Positions 1 to 10,475 of a DNA stretch of 38,557 bases are shown here, one piece after another. Numbering within the stretch: the first letter of the stretch is position 1; each line of letters starts with the position of its first letter. Below the pieces are notes generated by a model. That model had not been told where the DNA came from. It worked only from the letters and a program-made list of their open reading frames with translations, and made no database searches. The DNA is from Tieghemiomyces parasiticus. Taxonomy: Eukaryota; Kickxellomycota; Dimargaritomycetes; Dimargaritales; Dimargaritaceae. The position numbers and the translations under genes are program-made. The DNA is taken from assembly GCA_027575765.1 (NCBI GenBank), contig JANBPT010000399.1:1-38557 (forward strand), written 5' to 3'.

Positions 1-1160
1 CTAAGTTGAATTCCACTTGAGTGAGAAAGTGACGAACAAGGAGGAAAAAAGGGCCTAATTACAAGGCGATCAGAAAAAAGTATAAAGATGGGAAAAGGAT
101 GAGATGGAGCAGGTTTGAGATCGCTGTTGGCTATATGCGTTTGTGCTGGCCGGCAACGGTGGCCTAACCTTCTCGCTGCCTGGATGGAATTGACTTCGCT
201 GATAGGTGAAGGAAAAAAAAATCACGATGTCATTGGTATGGTCCTCTCTCGCAGTATGTGCCCTGTCAGTGGTCCAAAGGCGGGTGGGAAGAAGTCCTCC
301 CCCCTCCCAAACCTTTTCAAAGATGATATGGGAGGATCCATATACAAGTAGGGGAGATACACTATTAGCCTGGCGATCCAGTGAGGGGGTTAAACTGGGG
401 AGGAGAGAGGTGCATGGAGGGATTGGGAGATAAGGGGCTAGGGTGGAGAGCGAGTTGAATCGGTCTCAGACCAACCAGCTGCGTGGGATAGATTTCGTCT
501 GTGGCCCTATTTGGCCTTGGAGGGGCGGATGTCTGGGCGACTCCATAGCAGTGATCCGCGACGCCGTTATCTTTCACCAGTGGAAGTGCCCCCTGGCCTG
601 TGGCGCCAGTTATTGGCCAGATTCAGGCCCGTTCAAGACCATCGAGCTAGCCAAGGGTACTGCCTATCATTATCGACCGTCTCTCGTCATGAGCTTATAT
701 AGACACGATACATAGGTGTGACCTGAATCTACGCCCTATAGACTCTATCCATTATGGCGCTGCATGCTTGATCTGGCTCAGGTACAGGGGCGCGATTTAA
801 TTGGATGAAAGACACATTATCAGTGGCACAGCGGCGCTGCCTAGTTTGCATACGTTTATCTGACCATGCTGACAAACCTTAACATAGTCGGGGTCTTCAG
901 TGCGGTAGTGATGTTGCATAGGAACTAGATACCCTCACTATGGCCTTCCTTGGCTAGCGTGCATACACGCGTCAGCACCGTATGCGCGGACCACCTCAGC
1001 AGCGGTGACCGAGCAGGAAGGCATGGTCATGGACACAGCCCAAACAATACGCTGCGGTATGAAGCCCCGGATTGCCGCCATTCCGTGATGGCCATGGGCA
1101 ATGCCCGCCCCCACGTACCTTGCCGGGCCTTCTCGACCACATGAGATCTGAACCTAGGCG
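1..1160. other. Upstream DNA with no recognised gene
   Basis: I find no recognisable protein, RNA gene or repeat family here. Short open frames exist on both strands, for example 365-577 on the minus strand and 443-715 on the plus strand, but they overlap each other, resemble no known family and several lack an ATG. The right end probably holds the promoter of the oligoribonuclease gene. An in-frame TAG at 1155-1157 closes the frame just before the ATG at 1161. Confidence 0.5.
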
Positions 1161-1364
1161 ATGCGTAACGGAAAGCGGTTCTTCTGCGCCCTGGCCCAAG
1201 GCTTGCGCCACCCTACCCGGTGTCCTCTCTTAAGAAGCAAGCCTCGTTGGACAAACCACCGGTTTCCCGGCCCACCTTTACCGTTGGAAGCTTCTCCTTG
1301 CAAAACCTCGCCTCTTTGGCCTTCCATCGTCCCAGTTTGGCGTCGCACCCTGTTTACCACCAAG
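1161..1364 (+). other. Possible mitochondrial presequence, in frame with oligoribonuclease
   Basis: An ATG at 1161, the first after an in-frame TAG, opens a frame that runs without a stop into the oligoribonuclease start at 1365 and adds 68 residues. The extension starts MRNGKRFF, is rich in Arg and Lys, and has a single acidic residue, which is the composition of a mitochondrial targeting presequence. Animal REXO2 is known to have mitochondrial and cytosolic forms made from different starts. I infer the same arrangement here: the upstream ATG for the mitochondrion, the inner ATG for the cytosol or nucleus. Whether the transcript begins upstream of 1161 cannot be seen from DNA. Confidence 0.45.
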
Positions 1365-2814
1365 ATGCCCCTCCCTCCCTCGATCCTGTGGATCGACTGC
1401 GAGGTGTGTTGCTAGGTCCGATGACCATAACCGCCGCCCTTTGGCATCTCGACCTCTACGCTTGGCATTGCTTATGGGGGCTGCAAGGGGTCGCTGACAG
1501 GGTCGCAACCCCGCCCAAGGATGTACTAACGGTGCCCTAGTAACTATACACTCGCTCACGCTCCCTCCAACCGGCGCCCTCTTCTTACAACCAGATGACT
1601 GGGCTGGATTTGAATAAGGACCATATCATCGAAGTAGCCGCAATCATCACGGACGCCGATTTGACGATCCTTGCCATGGTAAGTGAGGTGGTATGTCGTA
1701 CGACATTCGTCGTTGTAAGCGCCGTCATCCATTGTCGGATAGAGATAGGAGCCCCTCAACAAAATCTTCATGCTCACCTTCTTGTGCATCTGCCATTACT
1801 TCTCCCCTACTGTCACCAGGGTCCCAATCTGATCATCCGCCAGGACAAAAGTCTGATGGACGGTATGGACGCATGGAACACTGAGCACCACGGGGAGGTA
1901 GGTTTCATGGTCCCGCGTGGCGTGTAGACTCTCCAAGATCAGCTTTGTCAGGGTTTCCCGCTGCAGGCCCTTGCCAGCGCAGTGTACCTTACTGCCGCGG
2001 CCGCCCTTGCTATCTGCTAAACCCCCCCCCCTCCCTCTCCGTCTCCGCTCGTCTGCGATAATAAGTCTGGGTTAACCGACGCGGTGCTAGCTTCGACCAT
2101 CACGATGGCCGAGGCAGAGAGGCAACTTCTGGACTTCACCAAGTCCTACTTTCCGAAACCGCGTGAGGCCGTACTGGGCGGTAATTCGGTCCACGCCGAT
2201 CGTCGTTTCCTGGAAAAGGACATGCCTGCGTTGGCCTCGCATTTGCATTATCGCATCATTGGTAAGTCGGTAGTCGTCGACCAAGGGTGTCTCTTTTATA
2301 GCCCGATAACGGACAACGTAGATGACACGCTGACACTTTGGTCTCGTTAGGGCGATTGTAGCGCAGGCTCAGCAACCGCTTGACTAATAACTGACTACAG
2401 CGGTAACCACTCTATTTTACGCCACCCACATATATATTATGTAGATGTCAGTACTGTAGCTGAGCTCTGTAAACGTTGGTACCCGGAAGATAAGCTGTGT
2501 AAATACCAGAAGCGGGAAGCGCATCGGTAAGTGGTTTTATTATGCGGGGAAGCCAAGCGCAAAGAGCCCTAATCCCCCACCCCGATTGACTTCCCTAGTT
2601 GGGTGGTGCGGTTGGTTTGCCAGTTGCAAAACTTCACTGCGAAGTATACTAATTGTCAAGTTGCCCAATGGCTAACCACTTTGTTATCAATCATCACTTG
2701 CCCACCCCCATCCCGCCCCTTAGTGCCTTAGACGACATCAAGGAGAGCATTGGGCAGCTCCGTCACTTCCGTCAGTACTTCTTCCGCGAAGACTCGACCC
2801 GTCCTGACCAATAG
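1365..2814 (+). CDS. REXO2: Oligoribonuclease (REXO2/Orn, DEDDh 3'-5' exonuclease)
   Basis: The enzyme degrades very short RNAs, chiefly dinucleotides, to mononucleotides, the last step of RNA turnover. Exons: 1365-1403, 1595-1678, 1820-1897, 2066-2261, 2445-2526 and 2724-2814, joining to 189 residues, the usual length for the family. All junctions are GT-AG and keep phase. The DEDDh signature is complete: WIDCEMTGLD supplies D11 and E13, GNSVHAD supplies D112, and HRALDD supplies H159 and D164. The family motifs GPNLII, HLHYRIID and RWYPE are also visible. The inner ATG at 1365 gives the standard compact protein; an upstream in-frame ATG at 1161 could make a mitochondrial form. It is tail-to-tail with the methyltransferase gene, with only 134 bp between the stops, so their 3' UTRs may overlap. 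Confidence 0.93.
2022..2031 (+). repeat. C10 tract in oligoribonuclease intron 3
   Basis: A run of ten C lies about 35 bp before the 3' splice site at 2065. It probably forms part of the pyrimidine tract. It is one of several long C or G runs found in non-coding DNA of this window. Confidence 0.7.
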
Positions 2815-2948
2815 CCCCAGCAGGGGCAGTTTAAAGTAAAGTTCCTGGCGCCAAGCATTTCTGTTGGTGCATATTCACTTGTAGAAGTGGAGTCGGCGCG
2901 GTCGAGACCAGATCGCACGACCTACGGTATCTCATATTCCAGGAGACT

Positions 2949-4929
2949 TCACGGTGACTTGTCTGCTATCGCTCGGGTTACCCGAAAAATATTGATGAGG
3001 CCGGGTTTGCGGAACGTGGGATCCATTGAATTAAAATCAACCGTTTGGTAGGTCAGTCCATGGAGCTCCAGTTGCTTAAAGAGACGTTCGTCACCGCGGG
3101 TGGAACGGGTCTGGTGGCACAGGTACGCGACGGTGTGAACGTCGGCGTCGAGGATGTGACTCTGCTGCAGAATATCTAGTGACAGGCCATTGGGTGATGG
3201 CGGTGGCGGAGGCATGGAGAGGGTGGTGGTGCGACGTTAGCAAAACGTGGCCGGCCGCCTTGTCCTCTGAAGTTCAGAGTTCTTGCTGAGCACTATATTG
3301 CATGTCTTTGTGAGTAGTCCACTAGCTTACCGGCAATGGTGGCGACGAGAGGTTCGATCAGCCAGTCCACCCAGACGACGTCAGAAGCGAAGATGTAATC
3401 AAATGGGGACTCCAGTGAATGTATAAAGTCATCACTGTTAACGAGGGTTGTGGTTCGAAAATATAATTTTTTTTGGAAGGAGGGCTTAGTTGAGGTCGAG
3501 TTAGCGGGAAGGGGGGCTTAGGATACTACCCAAAAGGCGTGTTCTAAAAATTCCGGAGCTATGATCGGCATCATATCGCTCGTGAGGGACTTCTACTTCA
3601 GAATTGCGGTTCAGTTGATGGCGTTGGAAGCCAGCCAAGCACTTACCGGTGGAGCCAGTCCAAGGGACGAACATGTGTTACGCAGCCTGCAGTGTCTGAG
3701 GGCGCCAATCGAGACCCCGGCACTGGGCTCAGGTTGTTCAAACGGACGACACTAGTGAGTGCCGGAATTGCGAACGCCACGTCCGTGAGCGTGACCTGGG
3801 CGCCGAGGAGAGCGGCTGCGATACCAACGATACCCTGACCAGAGCCCTGGGAGGTAAGAAAATAGATGTAACATGATGCGGGAAGCAGATGGTAACGATC
3901 GGGGGTTCAGACGTGAGAGGCGAAAAAAAAGGCGGCAGCCTCCGGACGTCTGGCTGGGTGGCAGTACAAGCGCCTATACCTTAACTGTACACCTTTGACT
4001 GGTACAAATCAATAAGTAGGGATGGTTCGTTGGCGGCATGGGGACAACCGTGTCGCCAGTGCGAGGTTCCGTATTCTTCGAGCGTCGTACTTACCAATTC
4101 TAATACCCGCTTGGCGTGGAGTGGAATGGCTCGACGCTGGTATTCGAGATACTTGGCCAGTACGAGACTCTGTATTGGTATGGTATGTAGAGTTCAAGGT
4201 AGAATTGTATCGCGACTCTTTAGAATGCTGGCCCAACAGGATCCACTTAAGGGTATTCTGGTTTTAAGGGCCAAAGTGTGCTCGGTAACTCCAGACCAGA
4301 TTCCTACTAGTACTTTGAATACAGGAAGCCAAGACTCTCGCATGATTTCCTGGCATGCCGTCTTCGAAGTGCCTATGAAGATTGATACAGGCGTTCGGCC
4401 CCACCTGGCCACTTACGCAGTCCCATACTACCAAACTCGTCCGCTCGGTGTGCTCAACCTGGACTTCAGACCCCGCGTCACCTTTGTCACCCTCTGCTGT
4501 CCCCGACTGCTCAGCTTCGATGGTATCCAAAGCATTGGCTGTCACCTGCTGAAGGAAAACCGGTCGGCCAGCGATGCGAAAGTAAGGGTGGGCCCCGTAG
4601 TCCGCCGAATAGATATCCTTTGGGCTCGCACCCATGGCTGGCTTATTGAGTGGAGGTCGTTGTACATCGCAGAGCTCTTCCGACATTCTCGCTTCCCAGT
4701 TGCCCAGAGGGCCCTTAGGAGCCACGGTGGGGGAAGCGGTCGGCTTGGTAAAGTTGAAATGCGGCCATTCCGGCCCAGGGAGTAGGAGCATGGGACGGGG
4801 TTCAAGCATGTCTATTGCCGAACTGTCCAGCTGGGAACGGATTAAAAATGGCACGTCCCCGATGGATTGGGCAGTGTCAGAAGAGGAAATGCGGAGAGCG
4901 GGGGGGGAGCATCGGCCAAACAGAGACAT
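2949..4929 (-). CDS. METTL21-like protein methyltransferase (class I, SAM-dependent)
   Basis: Members of this family (methyltransferase 16, PF10294) transfer methyl groups from S-adenosylmethionine to lysines of chaperones, elongation factors and similar proteins. Exons, 5' to 3' on the minus strand: 4929-4417, 4169-4095, 3846-3647, 3434-3331 and 3178-2949, joining to 373 residues with consistent phases (0, 0, 2, 1). Visible motifs are SLVVWDC before the fold (residues 165-171), SAM-binding motif I ELGSGQG (195-201), LTD with the acidic end of strand 2 at D218, LDW (258-260), and post-motif II ASDVVW (279-284), the family hallmark. The first 170 residues are longer than in animal METTL21 and partly low complexity. 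The ATG at 4929 follows an in-frame TAA directly, so no longer start exists in this exon. Substrate unknown; fungal EFM6-type enzymes are the nearest idea, but that is inference. Confidence 0.85.
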
Positions 4930-6399
4930 CCCTTAACCCGTCTCCGTCTTGGAAAGCCACGGGCCCAATAGGGTAGACAGCAGAGCCCTGGGGGGGGGCT
5001 TTCATTAGCGGACGGCGATAGTGTGAAGTATCACGATAGACGACGTCTGCCATCGGGATTTCTATGGCACTGTTTATAAGCTCGGCTTCCTTCGTTCTTT
5101 ACGCTTAGCTGATAAAAACGTGGCTGACTTGGTTAACAAGAGCTGGAATTGCATGTCAATTCCCACTGAGAGACCATGGTGGACCATGGCGCAACGTATA
5201 TCAAAACCGTCTGCTGGCACTGCTAGTGCCATTTTGGGAACTCGCAGGCGCCAATCCTGGCACCAACGGTGAGATAACGCTGACCAGCACACATAATCTG
5301 AAGTTAGTCGTCCGCTGTCTAGCCGGGATATTACTACCAGCAGGACCTGAGACATGTCAATATCGGTACTGTTAAATAGGGGGTCAAACCAGTGGGTCGT
5401 CTATGAAGGAGTCCTGGCCCGTACGGAGGCCTGTTGGTCATTTGGGGCTTGTGTTTCAACAAGGGTCAATTGACCAATATGATGAGAACACATGTAGTAT
5501 ACCTCGATATATATTAGGAAAATAAAGGCATACTGAGGAGTCCGCACAGCCTGATCGGGTGGGTGGGCCGGGTAAGGGCTGGGGCTTGGTATATGAGTAA
5601 GCCAGCTACGTAGGATAGGGTGTTGTCCAATAGGGGGGTGCTTCGAATCCATAGAGATTTAGGACCTTAGTCCCATAGCTGGAGGCCAGCGACGCCATGT
5701 ATAGCACGTCAAAAGATGTAAATAAACCAACATCCTTCGTAACAAAATTATAACGGCACCCCTACCTTGTGGTGGCACACTTAAGGTTGAGCATATATTC
5801 CCATACGGTTGCCGGCAGGTCAATTCCCTTTTACCGAATCCGGTATCTGCTTTGGAAGGCGGAGCAGATACAATGGACACCACTGCCACTCCCTTTCCGG
5901 CCCTGCCTTAATTCCCCGCTCCCCACTTGAAAGTTCCCACCCCGCTCGCCCCCCCCTCTGTCGAGACACTAGCAAGCGAGGCGCACCTGCCAGAATCTAC
6001 AAGCTATCACATTTAAGTCTGCTCATTAGCAGGGGTTGGTTACGTGTGAGAGCTGCTGTTCACGCTTATTGGACCACTACTCTTCCTTACACCATGCTTT
6101 TAATTTGAGTCCGGGGGTATGAAAATTCGTATTGGATCTCCGCTCACTAGTTACAGTTCCATTTCTTGCCTTACCACTCGGCCGTGTTCCTGCCATCTGG
6201 CTAACCCCTTGACATTGGGTGTCACGCTTACCGCTCGTGACCGAGTGTCGGTCCCAGGCATGCTCTACCGCACTCACGTCAAGCCGCTTGTTCCCCCCCA
6301 CTCTTATTGACCTGTTCGCTCCAGCGCCTAGAGCACCTTGTGTCCTGTATCGGCCTGACTGTTCATGTTTTTATACCCGTCGCCTACGCTTACTCAACC
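4930..6399. other. Divergent intergenic region with no recognised gene
   Basis: This 1.47-kb stretch separates the starts of the methyltransferase (minus) and the UPF0658 gene (plus), so it should hold both promoters. Two adjacent ATG-started frames lie on the minus strand, at 5074-5355 (93 residues) and 5401-5652 (83 residues). Neither resembles a family I know, and both are within the length expected by chance. A perfect inverted repeat, CCATGGT-GG-ACCATGG, lies near 5173-5188. A run of nine G lies at 4990-4998. I see no clear TATA box. Confidence 0.5.
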
Positions 6400-7882
6400 A
6401 TGCCAACTCTTTCTTTGACCCAGCCGCTAATTAAGGTAGGTCGGAGGGGTACCACCAGTGGACCGGCCCGAACCTTGGAGAACGGCCACCGTAGCGATCA
6501 CTTAGCTTACCGTAGAAAAAGTGAAACCATAAAGTCTACGCGCGCTCCTTGTCTAAACCCTGTTTCTGCTCCCTCTCGTGCAACGTATGCCCTGCTCTCT
6601 GATGTCCCGCTGGCCCTTGCTCACTCTCTAATTGCCAGCGGCGTATCCGCGGGGTCCCCAATTCCTTCTGGGCCCAAATATACCTGCTTCTAGCGGTCCT
6701 TGAGACCATTGTCGTGCTGATTATCCAGATTGTCAACATCGCCAACACCGCCGCGGACGACTCTGTCGACGCATGGTCCAACACCAAGACCGTATCGAGC
6801 GGATCCATTTTGGTGTATGACTCGCTCTTCATCGTGGGGCAGCTCTTCTTCGTTGTTATTGCTTGGGAGGCGGTAAGTCCGGGCGTAAAAGGAGGCCAAC
6901 TAACCGCTAGGCAGATGTTGAGCCCTCTCGATGCCATGGGTAGTATGCAGTTATAATGACCATTTTTAGCCGGTCCAGTCCCCACCTGTACTTCCTTGGG
7001 CGGTTGACTCACATGGCTATTTCTACAATTCCTCCCGCACCTGCCCTCTTCCCGCACCACCAGGTCGCCCACAAGAACACCATCCAGGTCATCGCGACGA
7101 CCTGTTTCAATTGCCTACTTTTTGTCTACGCGCTCATCCAGTATTTTAACAACGTCAACATCGCCCCGGCCGACAGCACGGCGTCGAACCTCCTGGTCCT
7201 CCGGCTATGCTTAGGCGCCATCACCGGTGTGTGCTCGATCGCCTTCGCAGCTCTGACGTGGGAGCTCTTCCTAGATTTCGGCTGGAAGATCTTTAAGAAG
7301 TTAGGCGCCGACCTCGCGGTGCGCACCATGTTCAAGCGGCGACAGGTGCTCATCACGCTCTTCAAGCTGGATGTGTTCTTCTTCGTTGGCTACGCCATCC
7401 AAACGGCGACGCTGGTACTTAAGGTGACGGACGCCGAGACGTGGGTGCAGATCGGGGTGGTGATGCCCGGAAGTGTACTGGTGCTGACCCTGGGATTTTA
7501 CGCCCTGCACTGGGAGAACGCCCGGTGCATGCTAGTGGTTATGTTCTGTCTTGCGGTGTCCCCGGCTTACTTTATTTATCGCCTAGTGCGCATGTATACG
7601 GTGGGCAACCACGGTACTATGGACCCCTACTGGGATACCCGTGAGTACCTACTCTTCTTCATCATCGTCAACATCGTGCTCATCCTGGGCACCCTGTATA
7701 GCTGCTGGCTGTGCTACCGAGATTTTGGTAAGGGCCTCAAGACCCGGACCCTTGATTACCAGAACGGCAAGGTTAAGGCCCAGGTGGACGCGGAATCCAC
7801 CGACGCTGCGGCGTTCACTCCCGGCCACGCCGCCACTCACCTGCCCAAATCCGAGAACCGCGACCGGTGGCAGCTCGAGTAA
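6400..7882 (+). CDS. UPF0658-family Golgi membrane protein (multi-pass)
   Basis: This belongs to the fungal UPF0658 Golgi apparatus membrane proteins, whose molecular function is unknown. Exons 6400-6435, 6639-6872 and 7064-7882 join in phase 0 to 362 residues. About eight hydrophobic segments can be seen, the first beginning at FWAQIYLLL and the last at LLFFIIVNIVLIL. The family landmark DFGWKIFKKLGAD (before a basic loop) and the following FKLDVFFFVGYAIQ are both present, and the tail NFGKGLK-like motif appears as DFGKGLKTRTL. The cytosol-facing C-terminus of about 50 residues is polar. The ATG at 6400 sits in a good context (CAACCATGC); an in-frame ATG at 6307 would add 31 residues and is less likely. 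An AATAAA lies 130 bp after the stop. Confidence 0.82.
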
Positions 7883-8012
7883 TTATTCTGTGCCAGGTTA
7901 TCTTCCGGGTGGATATACCTGCATCGCACTCTCTCTACCTACCGTTCGCTCTGTAATTGCATACCTTTTTTTTCACTGCTCTCATTTGTATTTCTGTCAG
8001 TTCGCATTCCTA

Positions 8013-8018
8013 AATAAA
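8013..8018 (+). terminator. Candidate poly(A) signal for the UPF0658 gene
   Basis: AATAAA lies about 130 bp downstream of the UPF0658 stop codon and on its strand, a reasonable distance for a fungal 3' UTR. A T-rich stretch precedes it. Confidence 0.4.
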
Positions 8019-8425
8019 CCGTTATTCCGGTCGGGCTTTGGAAACCGAACAATAGGATCGGGACACAACTTAACTGGCCATGAAAGAAGGGGAAGACGAA
8101 GGTATACATCGTTATACTTCACTCTACGCCCCGCAGCGCCCATAGCAATTCATATCCAGCCTGGCCATTACACTATTACCGTATTCAAGGCCAGCCGTGG
8201 GGCTTCCTTGTGCACACAACCCCAACACAGGAATCCTAGCCCTCCGTCCAGCCCCAAATTCACATTACGCAGTCTCGCTTCTATCCTTTCACTTCACCTC
8301 CGCATCCCTTCACCACCTGACCTTGCTCATCCTTATACCCTCTTCAGTGTCAATTCCGGCTGTTCATCGCGCCTTCTCTTCATCCTTCCCACCTCGACAT
8401 TTACTAGCCTCTAGACCGGAATGCG

Positions 8426-10386
8426 ATGCGGTCTTCAACCGCTCCGGCTCAACCGACCGCCATCCTGGAACTCGAAAATGCGGTAGGTCCCATGCTCCCC
8501 TCTTAGGTCCGACCTTATCGTGGAAAACCGCAGCCCCCAGAGATATCTCTGCTGCGCCGCTTACCGGGATACCTACCCGGTTGCCTTTGACAATCCCTTT
8601 GTAACGCCTACACGATACCATAACGTATACCACGGAACGCTTACCATGAACCGCCGGTAAAGAAAATCGAAGAGCGATGGCTTATCGAGCAAGAGACAGC
8701 AGCCGTGACGGAGGAGGTCAAATTACAGCTACAGATGGTATGTCTCCATCGGTGAACCCAGGGAGAGTTCTCGGCCCACGAGTTCTACGGCCGTCGTTGA
8801 GGTCATTGCCGGTGACATTCTGGTACACTAATCTCGACAATACGTGGATACATCACGACCTCGTCCACACCAGGCTCTCCTCGCACTCGGCAGTACACCG
8901 CCAGGTAATCCAGGACCGTTCTACACGGTAGACCGTACTACCCATGGCACGGGCGGCGTCATTTTCTGGCTAATTTAGGCCCATTTTTACCGACAACCGC
9001 TGACTCTATCTAACCGTGCGCCACTAATTATAAAACCAATCATACCATGCCCACAGACGACGGCCAAGAGAAGGGCGCTGGTTCGACCCTCGCAATATCG
9101 TCACCCACGTAAGCTGCCTTATTTTTTCCCTGCTCCCCCTCGTGGCTTTCGGACCGTCTCCCTCCCTCTCCTTACGCCTTGGGACGATCTGACACACCGT
9201 ATACCGTATTGTTCCGGTCACCTTCTGCCCACTTATTCCCAGGAACGAAAGTATCAAGGGCTTCGTGTCCATCTTCGGCAGCCAGATCACGAAAGGGGTA
9301 AGTAATCATGCCTTGTGGGTAGACCAGATGGTATTCCCATGAGGGCCATCCTGGAAAAGTGCTGGGCGTGGAATATAAAACACTCTAGTTTGTCCGCCTA
9401 GGCTTAACAGCCGACCTTTCACTTGATAAATCGGCCCTTGGGTCAATTTTACCTCATTCAGGAACTCCACATTCATTTGCCCAAGTTTACCAAGGGTCGG
9501 CCCGTAGTCGCCCGCATCAAGGCGAACGCCCCGGTCGTGATTCCACAGGTAATTTCTAAGTAAACGCCCCGGAAGTACGACCCATTCTGTTCGATCCTGT
9601 CGTTCTGGTTCTATTAACCTCAATTCAATACCGAACCACCGGTTCTAACCACAACACACCCCTTGCCTTAACCTCCACTCACCACTAGCTCCGCGACGTT
9701 AACAACTACCTTCAATTGGCCCTCGAACACTTGGGCACAGAACCTGCCCCAGACAGCGCTGCCCGTGCTCTGGACTATATGGAAGACCTGCTGGATCTGA
9801 TCGAACGGACGCTGGCCATCTTTGAAGGCAACCTCAGCGCAGCAATCCATTACCCTGTCAGGGTAGGTTACATTAGTAATCAATGAAAGGCCTGGCGAAA
9901 TATGGCTGCTAGTAGTCGAACCCTTATTGTGGTAAGCTAACCCCCCAAACGAAATCACTCTACCCCGTCTTCCCCCACTGCCCTCACCCCCACGCCATCT
10001 AGCGACTGGACCCGCCCCTACCAGGCAACCTTGTACTCGAGTTTTTTATCAACCACGCCAATTTCATCACCAAGGTTCACGTTGTGGATGACCCAACCGC
10101 CGTACCTAAGCACGGTCTATTCCCGGCCCTAAGTCGGCTCCGGCCGCACCACCATCACCACCACCCAAACCAATCGCCTGCCACCCACACCGCGTCCGAC
10201 TCCGAGGCGGTCACCGGTACCGTCCACCAGGTTTCCATCGAGACGATATATCCCTACCTCGACACGGTCCGGGCTTCTCTGGCCAAGGCCCAGTTCCTCG
10301 TATCCGATATGATCAAGAAGTTTTTGGTGTTTGTCACACTGGATGACGAAGCCTACGAGGCGTTTTCTGCGCCCCAGGCGGCCTAG
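8426..10386 (+). CDS. ROGDI: Rogdi/Rav2-like V-ATPase assembly protein
   Basis: Rogdi is the animal counterpart of yeast Rav2, a subunit of the RAVE complex that reassembles the vacuolar/endosomal V-ATPase. Exons: 8426-8482, 8663-8737, 8874-8904, 9057-9108, 9243-9297, 9462-9548, 9689-9862 and 10003-10386, joining to 304 residues. Similarity to Rogdi is clear along the length: an N-terminal ILELENAKIEERWLIEQE region, SIKGFVSIFG, ELHIHLPKF, and RLDPPLPGNLVLEFFI followed by a late helical region SIETIYPYLD. The third exon is only 31 nt, but its phases (0 in, 1 out) fit exactly and its ALLALG sequence continues the helix. Exon 8 carries a run of six His inside an insert. The acceptor at 8662 (GGTAAAG) is a weak match and is the least certain junction. 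The start at 8426 is chosen over an out-of-frame ATG at 8421. Confidence 0.82.
8874..8904 (+). other. 31-nt microexon of the Rogdi-like gene
   Basis: This stretch is bounded by CACCAG before and GTAATC after. It begins in phase 0 and ends in phase 1, as the neighbouring exons at 8663-8737 and 9057-9108 require, and encodes ALLALGSTPP plus part of an Asp codon. No other segment in the 319-bp gap between those exons satisfied both phases in my reading. Confidence 0.65.
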
Positions 10387-10469
10387 TCAGCCTGCAGCTT
10401 ATTTTTTGTGAATATCCAGGCTCTAATTGCGACGAGGAAAAGTGGACCAGCAGCCCCCCCCCAGACCAA

Positions 10470-10475
10470 AATAAA
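10470..10475 (+). terminator. Candidate poly(A) signal for the Rogdi-like gene
   Basis: AATAAA lies 84 bp after the TAG of the Rogdi-like gene on the same strand. A run of nine C immediately precedes it at 10454-10462. Confidence 0.4.

Noticed and set aside
4030..4785. 251-codon open frame on the plus strand
   Set aside because: It lies antisense to exons 1-2 of the methyltransferase, whose motifs and splice phases are convincing. No family similarity.
5173..5188. Perfect inverted repeat CCATGGT-GG-ACCATGG
   Set aside because: Too short to call a terminator, recombination site or transposon end; a single such palindrome is expected by chance in a window of this size.
7641..8414. 257-codon plus-strand frame overlapping the end of the UPF0658 gene
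   Set aside because: It is out of frame with the conserved membrane protein and runs into its 3' region. The composition is a Ser/Pro-rich shadow.
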